19,211 nt of DNA from Spirochaetota bacterium (GTDB lineage: Bacteria > Spirochaetota > JAGLSM01), in assembly GCA_023135745.1 (NCBI GenBank), contig JAGLSM010000002.1:1-19211 (forward strand), in the 5' to 3' direction. A program made the position numbers and the translations under genes. Numbering within the stretch: position 1 is the first letter of the stretch; every line of letters begins with the position of its first letter. Below, in pieces: positions 5,279 through 13,202 of the stretch. A model generated the notes under the pieces. It had not been told where the DNA came from. It ran no database searches and saw only the letters and a list, made by a program, of their open reading frames with translations.

Positions 5279-7105
5279 CTATTCTATTATCTCTCCGTTA
5301 AAAGTCTGAAGAACATTACTGACAATTTTGTCGTTGCTATTATTAGTTTTTTTTTGCTGTATATTTTCATCTTCTCTTTGTTCAATATTGTTATTTCCTG
5401 TCTGACTAATATCAGAAGCAAGTTTTTTTTCATGATTAACAGAGGCTTTCATTTCTTCAAACAGAGCCCTTACCCTTATCCGCTTTCCCGTCCGCTCTTC
5501 AATAAATTGCGCAATCTGATCCTTTAAATCATGTTCAACCTGGTCGAGATGAAAAGAATTTTTCTTATGGTAATAGATCGTAAAATTCACCTCATCTATA
5601 TTTGCCCTTGTTGCTTCTTTTAAAACAGCCGCCGCAAGCGGATTATGAATGTCTTCATACTGAATAAGTTCATTGAGAAGTTTACCGGAACTCGGTTGAA
5701 TATTATTTTGTACTTTATTTTCATTGGATACAGGTTGTTCTTTTTGTGGAACTGGTTCCTTTATAGTTTCAACAGGTTTCCTGTCGGATTCTATGTCAGC
5801 CTTCCTGACAGATTGACTGTCTTCCGGAGGCTGCTGGACACTTTTTGAAGCAGCTTTGTTTATATTTTTAACTTCATTTGTATTATTCTGTCCGGTTAAT
5901 TCTATATTAAAATCCGAGGAGGTTTCAGAATCTTCATTATCTTTTGGGCCGCCATTATTCCCGGCAAGCCTGGAATATAAGGATTCAATCTTCATGAGTA
6001 TCTGTTCAGGCTTTATCTTGTTTCTAAAACTTATTATATGAAATATATTCAGTTCAAAAACCCTTCTCGGATTTCTCGAATTATGGATTTCCCTTCCAAG
6101 AAGAATCAGCATATCCATTAAATTAATAAGATCGTCAGTTGAAAAATCATCAACAAAAGTAAGAAGCTTCTTTTTTTCTTCTTCCATCATTTCAATCCTG
6201 GACGGATCGCCGCCCTCCTTGAAATACGCAAGATTTCTAATGATTTCTGATAAACCCGTAATAAAAGTATAAAAATCAACTCCTTCATCATCGAGTTCTG
6301 CAGCCATTTTTAATAAACTCTTAAAATCCTTTTCAAGAAGCAGGGTAATAAAATTAAAATAGATTTCTGAATCTATAATCCCCGCAATAGTTCTCACATC
6401 GTTCTCACTTATCTGATTGCCTGAAAAGGAGACAACCTGATCAAGAAGGGATTGAGAATCCCTCATGGATCCATCCCCCGCACGAGCCAGCCAGAATAAA
6501 GCCTTATCACTGTAATTAACGCCTTCAGCATCACATATCTTTTTTAAATGGCTTATTATCATGTCCATATGTATACGTTTAAAACGGTAATGCTGACACC
6601 TTGATCGAATTGTGACCTTTACCTTGGCAGGTTCTGTTGTGGCAAAAATAAACATTACATGAGAAGGGGGTTCTTCCAGAGTTTTTAATAGAGCATTAAA
6701 GGCTTCGGTGGTCAGCATATGGACTTCATCAATAATATAAATTTTATACCGTGACTTTGTCGGGCTGAATCTTACACTTTCCCTTAACTCTCTTATCTGC
6801 TCAATACCCCTGTTAGAAGCTCCGTCAATCTCAAATACGTCAATTGAATTTCCCTGAGTTATTTCCCTGCAGTTTGAGCATATGCCGCATGGAGATGGAT
6901 TCGACCCTGTCTCGCAGTTTATTGATTTGGCAAGTATTCTTGCTGCCGATGTCTTACCAACGCCTCTGGGCCCTGAAAATAAATAAGCGTGAGATATCCG
7001 GTTGTTTATTATTGCGTTTGAAAGTGTTTTTGAAATATGATCCTGCCCGACAAGCTCCGCGAATGTCTGAGGTCTGTATTTTCGGGCAGTAGCCAGAAAG
7101 GCCAT
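5279..7105 (-). CDS. dnaX: DNA polymerase III subunit gamma/tau
   Basis: A 608-residue clamp-loader ATPase. Visible elements are the N-terminal RPQTFAELVGQDH box (11-23), Walker A GPRGVGKTS (45-53), the zinc module C64/C73/C76/C79, Walker B IIDEVH (124-129) and the sensor-1/SRC motif (SRC at 168-170). The AAA+ domains run to about 240 and the collar domain III to about 370. A low-complexity Asn/Ser/Glu/Gln/Lys-rich linker (about 375-475) leads to a tau-like C-terminal region. The start has a strong AAGGAG site. A slippery heptamer A-AAA-AAG lies in frame at codons 310-312; a -1 slip there would end after six more residues, giving about 318 residues, which would cut the collar domain, so a gamma product of this kind is doubtful. 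The gene follows the SRP RNA by about 30 bp. Confidence 0.97.
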   Translation of the reverse strand: MAFLATARKYRPQTFAELVGQDHISKTLSNAIINNRISHAYLFSGPRGVGKTSAARILAKSINCETGSNPSPCGICSNCREITQGNSIDVFEIDGASNRGIEQIRELRESVRFSPTKSRYKIYIIDEVHMLTTEAFNALLKTLEEPPSHVMFIFATTEPAKVKVTIRSRCQHYRFKRIHMDMIISHLKKICDAEGVNYSDKALFWLARAGDGSMRDSQSLLDQVVSFSGNQISENDVRTIAGIIDSEIYFNFITLLLEKDFKSLLKMAAELDDEGVDFYTFITGLSEIIRNLAYFKEGGDPSRIEMMEEEKKKLLTFVDDFSTDDLINLMDMLILLGREIHNSRNPRRVFELNIFHIISFRNKIKPEQILMKIESLYSRLAGNNGGPKDNEDSETSSDFNIELTGQNNTNEVKNINKAASKSVQQPPEDSQSVRKADIESDRKPVETIKEPVPQKEQPVSNENKVQNNIQPSSGKLLNELIQYEDIHNPLAAAVLKEATRANIDEVNFTIYYHKKNSFHLDQVEHDLKDQIAQFIEERTGKRIRVRALFEEMKASVNHEKKLASDISQTGNNNIEQREDENIQQKKTNNSNDKIVSNVLQTFNGEIIE

Positions 7106-7136
7106 ATCACATCTCCTTATTTATGATAATTGCCGC

Positions 7137-7257
<121 letters not shown>

Positions 7258-7318
7258 ACAGCAATAAATTCAAATAACTTTATCTTATTAAACAACTCAA
7301 CGTAGTTTAATTACCTTA

Positions 7319-7403
7319 CGGAAAGGGGGGGATTCGAACCCCCGGTAGATTGCTCTACACACGCTTTCCAAGCGTGCTCCTTCGGCCTCTCGGACACCTT
7401 TCC
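7319..7403 (-). tRNA. tRNA-Ser (GGA)
   Basis: Reads from 7403 to 7319. The acceptor stem GGAAAGG/CCTTTCC, a type II layout with a long variable arm (GTGTAGAGCAATCTAC), the anticodon stem CACGC/GCGTG with loop TTGGAAA giving anticodon GGA, and a GC-rich T-arm with GGTTCGAATCC are present. The discriminator is G; CCA is not encoded. It has its own promoter at 7418-7446. Confidence 0.95.
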
Positions 7404-7417
7404 ATTGGGTAATTAAT

Positions 7418-7446
7418 AGTATAATAATCTGAAGTCTAAACAGCAA
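7418..7446 (-). promoter_or_regulatory. Promoter of tRNA-Ser(GGA)
   Basis: On the minus strand TTGCTG (7446-7441), a 17-base spacer and TATACT (7423-7418) precede the tRNA by about 14 bases. It may also drive the SRP RNA and the dnaX operon downstream, since no terminator is seen between them. Confidence 0.65.
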
Positions 7447-7499
7447 GCGAAAGCAGATAAATCTATTTCATTCAGGTGAATTCATCAGGATACTAATCA

Positions 7500-8525
7500 T
7501 TACATATCCCAAAAAAAATCCTTATTGGTAAGTTTCTCAACCTTCTGGACCTTCTCTGTAAATCCAAGCTCTTCCTCAATTAATAGAACCTGTTTTCTTA
7601 AATCGCTTGTCTCCTGTTCCCAGTAACCTTGCGATCCAAAATGAGGAAAAGCTAAAGGAAAAGCAGGATCTTCCCATCTTTTCGCTATCCACGCGGCATA
7701 ATGTATAAACCGCATCCCTCGAAGTATCTCAGATAGTTTTATCCATTCATGCTTAAAATCACGAAATACTGTATAACCCTCCAGAAAAACCTCTCTTTTT
7801 CTGTATGAAGATTCCCCCATATCCTGAAACAGCATCCAGAAATCCTGAACAGCCGGACCGGTAACAAAATCGTCAAAATCCAAAAAGAAAAACTGATCTT
7901 TATCATACAACAGGTTTCCCGGATGACAATCCCCATGAATCCTGTGCATAGGAATATCTGAAGCAAATTCGTTATACAGATCAGCAATGTTTAACGCGGA
8001 TTTTTTATATTCAGACAAACAATTATCGGGCAGGAAAGAACCGGCTTCAAGAAATTCCAGCGGTTTATGGACATAGGTATTTGAATCAAAAACCACCCTT
8101 GATTTCGAAACCTCACTTTCTCCAATCTGATGTATCCTCCCCAATAATCTGCCGAGAGATTTGAGATGATCATCTGTAAATTCATCAACAGCCCGGCCGC
8201 CGGTACGTTTCCAGACGGTATAATAAATATTTTCTATAGAGTGAAGAGATGAACCGTTAAAGCTCATTGGAGCACAGACAGGAATCTCAGCTTCCTCAAG
8301 CTGGAATAAAAAATTATGCTCCTCATTTATCTGTTCTCTTGTCCATCTTCCGGGACGATAAAACTTAACAACAATATGAGTTGCGTCATATAAAGCTATA
8401 CTGAACACCCTGTTTTCAAGACTATTGAGCTGAAGCCAGTGCCCTGTGGGGTCAAGTCCAAGCTTTTCTATAGCATTGATTATTAAGTCCGGGGTTAGCC
8501 GGAAAAAAAACTCTTTATCATTCAT
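7500..8525 (-). CDS. srkA: SrkA/YihE-like stress-response Ser/Thr protein kinase
   Basis: A 341-residue kinase of the APH/choline-kinase fold matching E. coli SrkA (328 aa) along its length: NSLENRV (34-40, ATP-binding region), VVKFYRPGRWT with the ATP-binding Lys54, the catalytic Brenner motif HGDCHPGN (197-204), the metal-binding LDFDD (215-219), and the C-terminal RGMRFIHYAAWIAKRWEDPAFP signature. In E. coli the enzyme phosphorylates Ser/Thr proteins and counters stress-induced killing; that role is transferred from the homologue. The ATG directly abuts the stop codon of the upstream hypothetical gene, so the two are translationally coupled. Only a weak AGGA lies upstream. Confidence 0.93.
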   Translation of the reverse strand: MNDKEFFFRLTPDLIINAIEKLGLDPTGHWLQLNSLENRVFSIALYDATHIVVKFYRPGRWTREQINEEHNFLFQLEEAEIPVCAPMSFNGSSLHSIENIYYTVWKRTGGRAVDEFTDDHLKSLGRLLGRIHQIGESEVSKSRVVFDSNTYVHKPLEFLEAGSFLPDNCLSEYKKSALNIADLYNEFASDIPMHRIHGDCHPGNLLYDKDQFFFLDFDDFVTGPAVQDFWMLFQDMGESSYRKREVFLEGYTVFRDFKHEWIKLSEILRGMRFIHYAAWIAKRWEDPAFPLAFPHFGSQGYWEQETSDLRKQVLLIEEELGFTEKVQKVEKLTNKDFFWDM

Positions 8526-8921
8526 TTAACTGCTGTCCTGACTTTCTTTGATCTTAGAAAGGTTCAGCTTAAAAAGTCCGGCAGTAGTAAAATAATACCC
8601 TTTTGGCTGAAAGATACAGGCAGCGCAGAAGTAACCCAAATGTTCCATTATCTGTTTTATCATATTTAGACACATTGTTTTAAAATGTTCAGCTTCTTTA
8701 TCAGAACCAAAATACTGATTTATCAGCATATTTTTTAGTTGCTCGTCAAGTGGATCAACAGCCGGCAATTCTTTAGATACAGTCTGCTTCATAAGTTTAA
8801 CGCTCTCATCCTCAGTCAGAAATGCCCAGACATCTTTCGCGATAGGTAAATATATAATATCAGAAAACTGACCCGGATTGTAAAAGGAGAACGGAAACTG
8901 TTTTTTCATTGATGTATCCAT
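8526..8921 (-). CDS. Hypothetical protein coupled to srkA
   Basis: I do not recognise this family. The frame remains open upstream to 9011, but that part would translate the tRNA-Ser(CGA) gene; the better start is ATG at 8921, four bases after AAGGA, giving 131 residues (MDTSMKKQFPF...). The protein is soluble, with an aromatic N-terminus, a central acidic helical region and a Cys pair CAAC near residue 108 in a hydrophobic C-terminal half. The stop codon directly abuts the srkA ATG. It may be co-transcribed with tRNA-Ser(CGA), whose 3' end is about 11 bases upstream. No function can be proposed beyond co-expression with the kinase. Confidence 0.65.
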   Translation of the reverse strand: MDTSMKKQFPFSFYNPGQFSDIIYLPIAKDVWAFLTEDESVKLMKQTVSKELPAVDPLDEQLKNMLINQYFGSDKEAEHFKTMCLNMIKQIMEHLGYFCAACIFQPKGYYFTTAGLFKLNLSKIKESQDSS

Positions 8922-8932
8922 AAATTCCTTTT

Positions 8933-9017
8933 CGGAGAGAGGGGGATTCGAACCCCCGGACCCTGAAGGGTCAACGATTTTCGAGACCGCCCGATTCAAC
9001 CGCTCTCGCATCTCTCC
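8933..9017 (-). tRNA. tRNA-Ser (CGA)
   Basis: Reads from 9017 to 8933. The acceptor stem GGAGAGA/TCTCTCC, the anticodon loop CTCGAAA with anticodon CGA in a stem with two G-U pairs, a long variable arm (GTTGACCCTTCAGGGTC) and a T-arm with GGTTCGAATCC show a type II serine tRNA. The discriminator is G and CCA is not encoded. It reads UCG codons. The promoter lies at 9025-9053. Confidence 0.94.
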
Positions 9018-9024
9018 TTAGGGT

Positions 9025-9053
9025 AATATACTCCGCAAGATCTTTAAATTCAA
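9025..9053 (-). promoter_or_regulatory. Promoter of tRNA-Ser(CGA)
   Basis: On the minus strand TTGAAT (9053-9048), a 17-base spacer and TATATT (9030-9025) end seven bases before the tRNA. Because no terminator separates the tRNA from the following genes, it may also supply the hypothetical gene and srkA. Confidence 0.7.
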
Positions 9054-9085
9054 CGCTTTAGGAGAAAACTATAACAAAGGTTAAG

Positions 9086-9976
9086 CTAAACAATGATTCG
9101 GTTTCTGCCTTCATTTTTTGCTCTGTAAAGCCTGTCATCAGCCAGCTTAATCAATGAATCAGCTGATATATTTTCCATATCAATTTCTCTAATATCTGAA
9201 ATACCACAGCTTAGGGAATACTTAATATAATTAGAGTTAAAATTGTAAACAGTGTCAGTTATATTGTCTAAGATTCTCTTTAAAATTATTTTGGCCTCTT
9301 CCCTTCCAATTTCAACAAACATAATGATAAACTCATCTCCGCCATAACGAGCAACAATATCATAGGGCCTTATATGCTTTTGCAGAAATTCAGAGAATAC
9401 TTTCAGGATATAATCTCCTGCCTGATGCCCGTAATCATCATTGACATTTTTAAAAAAATCAATATCAATAATGGCAACAGCCATTTCTTTATCAGTTCTT
9501 TTTACACGTTCAAGCTCTTCCTCAATCCTCGCAAAAAAATACCGCCTGTTATACATGCCGGTAAGAGAATCTGTAACAGAATCTTTCTTGAGAGTCATTT
9601 CAACAGATTTTTTTTTCAATGCAAGTTTTATCCTGGCTTTTAATTCATCTGCATCAAAGGGTTTTTTAACATAATCATAACCTCCTGATAAAAAACCTTC
9701 CTCAACATCGGCTCCTGCGTCTTTCGCAGTAACAAATATTACAGGGATATCCTTGTACGCTGCATCTCTTAATAAACGCTTGGCAATCTGAAATCCGTCC
9801 TCTCCGGGCATCATAACATCGAGAATAATCAATGAAGGTATTTCCGCACATAAAAACTCCCACATACTTTCCCCGCAATCAACACATTCAACGTTATAAT
9901 CAGAAAGCAGATTTTTTAGCAAAAATCTGTTTGCGTATTCATCATCTACAACAAGTATTTTAGTTTTATATTCCAT
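9086..9976 (-). CDS. Receiver-GGDEF diguanylate cyclase response regulator
   Basis: A 296-residue response regulator with c-di-GMP output. The N-terminal receiver (about 5-120) has all key residues: D11/D12, phospho-acceptor D53 (ILDVMMPGEDG), T83 and K105 (KKPFD). The GGDEF domain (about 135-296) opens with DSLTGMYNRRYF, has metal-binding D171, an intact GGDEF motif (212-216) and an I-site RPYD (203-206) with the canonical five-residue spacing. It should make c-di-GMP when phosphorylated and be inhibited by product. The gene starts two bases after the hybrid kinase stop codon, with an AAGGA site inside the kinase end, so it is the last gene of that operon and the kinase is the likely phosphate source. 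Confidence 0.95.
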   Translation of the reverse strand: MEYKTKILVVDDEYANRFLLKNLLSDYNVECVDCGESMWEFLCAEIPSLIILDVMMPGEDGFQIAKRLLRDAAYKDIPVIFVTAKDAGADVEEGFLSGGYDYVKKPFDADELKARIKLALKKKSVEMTLKKDSVTDSLTGMYNRRYFFARIEEELERVKRTDKEMAVAIIDIDFFKNVNDDYGHQAGDYILKVFSEFLQKHIRPYDIVARYGGDEFIIMFVEIGREEAKIILKRILDNITDTVYNFNSNYIKYSLSCGISDIREIDMENISADSLIKLADDRLYRAKNEGRNRIIV

Positions 9977-9978
9977 AT

Positions 9979-11994
9979 TTATTCCTTCAAATGCTTTCTT
10001 ATTAACTGAAGAAGCGATTCATCATCTATTGGTTTTGAAAGATAATCAGAAAATCCATAGGATAGAATTTTTTCCTTTTCCTCAATCATTGCCATTGCTG
10101 TTATTGCTATGACAGGTAAATTTTCAGCACCTTTTTTTGACTTTATTATTTTAAAGGCATCGTATCCATTCATCTCAGGCATAACTATATCCATTAAAAC
10201 AAGATCAGGTTTATATGCCTCGAATTTCTCCACTACCTCTTTTCCATTACTAACAAACATTAATTTATATCTATTCTCCAATATCATTTTCATCAGTTTC
10301 TGACAAATAGGCTCATCCTCAGCTACAAGAATTTTTGAAAGTTTTTTGTGCATTTTAATTTCATTACTATACTTTTCAGATTTCTGCAAAGAAACCATTG
10401 TATTCAGACAGACTTCATCATAGGGAATATAAAAAGTCACCTCAGTTCCCATATTAAATTTACTTTCAACAAATATTTCTCCATTTAGAAGCTCTACCAT
10501 TTTTTTACATAGAGCAAGGCCAAGACCTGTCCCCTGATGTTCTCTTGATGATGAGCTGTCAATCTGGTAAAATTCCTGAAAAATTGAATCAAGATCTTCA
10601 GATTCAATTCCAATTCCTGTGTCTTTAACCTTAAAGTAAAGCTTTCTATCCTTGCGGTAAACGTTAAGAACTACAAACCCCTCACTTGTAAACTTAATAG
10701 CGTTCCCGATTATATTAGTTAATATCTGCTGTAATTTATAACTGTCAGATATAAATGTAGTTGGCAATTTTTCTTCATTTTCTATATGAAATGTAATCTT
10801 ATTATCCATTATAAGATTACGGCTAATGTCGTATATGCCTTTTATCAGTTCCGAAGTATTAATAATAGTATAATTAACATCCATTTTACCGGCCTCTATT
10901 TTGGAAATATCAAGAAGATCATTTATTAATACAAGGAGCCTGTTGCCGCTTTGATATATTAATTCAAGCCCTTCCTTCTGATTATCAGTCAGGTTTTCCG
11001 CGTTATTTTTTACAAGCATCCTGGATATACCGATAACAGCGTTCATCGGAGTTCTTAGTTCATGACTCATATTTGCCAGGAAAGCACTTTTTGTCCTGTT
11101 TGCCTGTTCAGCAGATTCCTTGGCCATTAGGATTGATTTCTTTACCCTTGCCTGTTCTCTGATATCACGAATGAAATACAAATCGGAAAGCATCTTGTTA
11201 TAAATAATTAAACTGGAGGTTATTTCTACTTCAATCTTGTTCCTGTTTTTGTCAATCATAACAGTTTCATACTTTTGATACACATCCTCATCTTCAACTT
11301 TAATTTTTTTCAACTCTGCTATTTTAGAAATTTCCTCAGAATCCAAGTATTGAAGTAATGGCATATCAAATATCTTTAAAAATTTATAGCCTACAATCTT
11401 TTCAAACTGAAAATTGCAAAACTTTATCAAGCCGTTTTGCAAAATACATATACCGTCAGTCGATCTTCTGGTAAGATTCCGATAGAGTCCCTCAGAGTCT
11501 TTCAATGCTCTTTCAGCAATTTCACGGTGTATTATTTCTTTTTTAAGCTTCCTGTTGACCTCTTCAAGTTTTCTTGAATTATATTCAAACATCTCCTTTT
11601 CTTTACTAAACTCAAGACAAATAGCAATTTTATCAGCTAGAATTTCAGGAATTATCGGTTTTTCCAAGACATCAATAGCTCCGGCCTTAAGACCGGCCAG
11701 TAAATCACTTTTTAAATTGCCGGGTTTCGATAAAAAAATAACCGGAAAATAATTATTTCTCTTTAACCGCCTTATTCCCTCAATAAAGGCAATCCCATCT
11801 ATAACTTTTGAAGTATTATCAACAAGACATAGAGAAAAATTATTCTTTACAACCAATGACATTGCCTCATCGTATAATGAAGCATATTGAACTGTTATAT
11901 TCAGAGATTGAAGAATTTCCCTGATAACATTAATATCCTTCTTATTAAAACAGACAACCAGAACTGTAAGTTTTTTAATTTGAACCATATCCAT
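9979..11994 (-). CDS. Soluble hybrid histidine kinase (REC-PAS-HisKA-HATPase-REC)
   Basis: A 671-residue cytoplasmic kinase with no membrane segment. In order: an N-terminal receiver (about 8-128) with D59 and K112 but no acidic pair (VVCFN replaces the usual VDD), so its phosphorylation is doubtful; a coiled coil (about 130-165); a PAS domain (about 165-285); HisKA with H311 in SHELRTPMNAVIG; HATPase_c with N427/N431, DTGIG (458-462) and GTGLGLAL (488-495); and a C-terminal receiver with E559/D560, D602 and K654. There is no Hpt domain, so phosphate would pass directly to, or through an unlinked Hpt to, the REC-GGDEF protein encoded two bases downstream. The ATG at 11994 lacks a Shine-Dalgarno; TATATT ends eight bases before it, so a leaderless transcript is possible. 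Confidence 0.95.
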   Translation of the reverse strand: MDMVQIKKLTVLVVCFNKKDINVIREILQSLNITVQYASLYDEAMSLVVKNNFSLCLVDNTSKVIDGIAFIEGIRRLKRNNYFPVIFLSKPGNLKSDLLAGLKAGAIDVLEKPIIPEILADKIAICLEFSKEKEMFEYNSRKLEEVNRKLKKEIIHREIAERALKDSEGLYRNLTRRSTDGICILQNGLIKFCNFQFEKIVGYKFLKIFDMPLLQYLDSEEISKIAELKKIKVEDEDVYQKYETVMIDKNRNKIEVEITSSLIIYNKMLSDLYFIRDIREQARVKKSILMAKESAEQANRTKSAFLANMSHELRTPMNAVIGISRMLVKNNAENLTDNQKEGLELIYQSGNRLLVLINDLLDISKIEAGKMDVNYTIINTSELIKGIYDISRNLIMDNKITFHIENEEKLPTTFISDSYKLQQILTNIIGNAIKFTSEGFVVLNVYRKDRKLYFKVKDTGIGIESEDLDSIFQEFYQIDSSSSREHQGTGLGLALCKKMVELLNGEIFVESKFNMGTEVTFYIPYDEVCLNTMVSLQKSEKYSNEIKMHKKLSKILVAEDEPICQKLMKMILENRYKLMFVSNGKEVVEKFEAYKPDLVLMDIVMPEMNGYDAFKIIKSKKGAENLPVIAITAMAMIEEKEKILSYGFSDYLSKPIDDESLLQLIRKHLKE

Positions 11995-12049
11995 TATGGC
12001 ATAATATAGACTATTTTATTTTTTTTCCAGCACAATTAACATTTTTTTA

Positions 12050-12077
12050 GTCTTAAATTTTTATTTAAAATTAAGAC
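12050..12077 (-). other. Inverted repeat over the pseudo-receiver stop codon
   Basis: TTAAGAC (12071-12077) pairs with GTCTTAA (12050-12056), and the AT-rich inner bases extend the stem with a few unpaired positions. No U-tract follows on the minus strand, so it is not a typical terminator. It lies in the 76-bp gap before the histidine kinase and could act on mRNA stability or expression ratio. Confidence 0.4.
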
Positions 12078-12748
12078 AACATCCGCTTTATCTTATCAAG
12101 AAGCTCACTTTTTACTACCGGTTTTTTAATATGGAAATTGATGTGAAGTCTATTTGATATAATTGCATCAATATCCTTTTCCGAATAGACCATTACTATT
12201 GTAATAAGATCCCTGTTAAATTTCTTGAATTCTTCAATCAGCTGATATCCTGTACAATCATTCAGTTGTAATCCAACAAACAGGATATCAATATTCTTGT
12301 ATTGTTTTGAAAAAAACTCATAAGCCTGTGAACCTGTCCTGGCAATACTTACAAGCTCAAAATGCTGCGGAACAATGACCTCTTTTACATCCTTTAATGT
12401 ACTGAAATCATTATCAACTAAAAATACCCTGAAAAGGGAACCATCAGACTTTTTACCGAGGGGTTTCTGTATATGTTTTATCCCGGAAATCTGTGGATTT
12501 CCTATTTTAAATCTATCTATAACGTTACGTTCGTCTTTTGTTAAACCCATTGTAATGATATTTATTTTAAACTTTTGATACCTGTTCTTAATTGTTTGAA
12601 TTAAGAGATTCAAGCTGTGATATACTATAGCAGGACCCGGAATAAATTTACCATCAACAATAACCAGTTCTCCAAAATGATAAACCGGTTTACTGAATTT
12701 GATCCATCTTAAAATATAAAGTGTTTTTGTTCTGCTGCTAATTGCCAA
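12071..12748 (-). CDS. Pseudo-receiver protein, first gene of the kinase operon
   Basis: A 225-residue soluble protein. The first 100 residues match no family I know. The C-terminal half (about 105-225) folds like a response-regulator receiver by pattern: RVFLVDND (107-114), the beta-3 segment IDILFVGLQLNDCTGYQLI (153-171), the beta-4 segment TIVMVYSEKD and the conserved Lys in HIKKP (K209). The position of the phospho-acceptor Asp is Gly159 and one residue of the acidic pair is Asn, so it cannot be phosphorylated in the usual way. The start is TTG at 12748 with only a weak upstream GAG. It precedes the hybrid kinase by 76 bp and shares its promoter, suggesting an adaptor or modulating role for that pathway (inference). 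Confidence 0.8.
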   Translation of the reverse strand: MAISSRTKTLYILRWIKFSKPVYHFGELVIVDGKFIPGPAIVYHSLNLLIQTIKNRYQKFKINIITMGLTKDERNVIDRFKIGNPQISGIKHIQKPLGKKSDGSLFRVFLVDNDFSTLKDVKEVIVPQHFELVSIARTGSQAYEFFSKQYKNIDILFVGLQLNDCTGYQLIEEFKKFNRDLITIVMVYSEKDIDAIISNRLHINFHIKKPVVKSELLDKIKRMLS

Positions 12749-12779
12749 TGTATTAACTCTATTTATTTTATTTTATTTG

Positions 12780-12808
12780 AGAATAAATAAAAAATCGGGT
12801 TTCGTCAA
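12780..12808 (-). promoter_or_regulatory. Sigma70-type promoter of the sensor-cyclase operon
   Basis: On the minus strand TTGACG (12808-12803), a 17-base spacer and TATTCT (12785-12780) lie about 32 bases before the TTG start at 12748. It sits directly after the terminator of the fliS unit, so it marks the start of a separate operon of three genes. Confidence 0.7.
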
Positions 12809-12816
12809 GATAGATT

Positions 12817-12844
12817 AAAAAATATTTTCAGGCAAGATGCCCTG
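12817..12844 (-). terminator. Terminator after the fliS unit
   Basis: On the minus strand CAGGGCA and TGCCTG pair around TCT with a single bulged G (12844-12829), followed by a U-rich run (12828-12817, interrupted by A). The stem includes the stop codon of the gene ending at 12828. It is a moderate intrinsic terminator separating the flagellar unit from the sensor operon. Confidence 0.55.
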
Positions 12845-13202
12845 AATTTTTAAATTTTAATACAGGTTTTTTAACAGACATCGATGATTTAAGTTTATTT
12901 AACCGTTTAATTATCCTGGATGACATTGCCGCGATTCTATGTGCCCTTCGGCTGAGTATCCTATCTAAAATAACATCACTCATATAAATACCGAACTCTT
13001 TGTATGAATCAATAAGTACATCAAGCTCCTTTATTTCACCAACAAGGTAATTGTAATAGTCAAGAAGATGGTCTGTGTCATTAATGTTTAATTGTTTTTT
13101 TGGAGAAACAAGCTGCTTATTTAAAACTCCAAGATAATGAAGTATTGAAAGCTGTGTTAGTCTTATATTCTGAGACGCTGTAATGAAATCCTTATCCTGC
13201 AA
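12828..13202 (-). CDS. Small helical protein downstream of fliS
   Basis: The family is not recognised. The open frame extends to 13235, but a start at TTG 13202 fits best: AAGGG lies eight bases upstream and the overlap with fliS falls to 11 bp (TTG-CAGGATAA), giving 124 residues. The product is predicted almost entirely alpha-helical and is very basic at the C-terminus (LKSSMSVKKPVLKFKNSG). Small helical proteins next to fliS are often flagellar chaperones or regulators, but no FliT or FlgN signature is visible. It is the last gene before the terminator at 12817-12844. Confidence 0.65.
   Translation of the reverse strand: MQDKDFITASQNIRLTQLSILHYLGVLNKQLVSPKKQLNINDTDHLLDYYNYLVGEIKELDVLIDSYKEFGIYMSDVILDRILSRRAHRIAAMSSRIIKRLNKLKSSMSVKKPVLKFKNSGHLA

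Noticed and set aside
5330..5360. A-run of nine in the dnaX C-terminus as a frameshift site
   Set aside because: It is close to the end of the gene, the slippage products would differ only in the last few residues, and the frame given encodes a normal-length protein.
8922..9011. N-terminal extension of the gene upstream of srkA (start at 9011)
   Set aside because: It would translate nearly the whole tRNA-Ser(CGA) gene; ATG at 8921 has a ribosome binding site.
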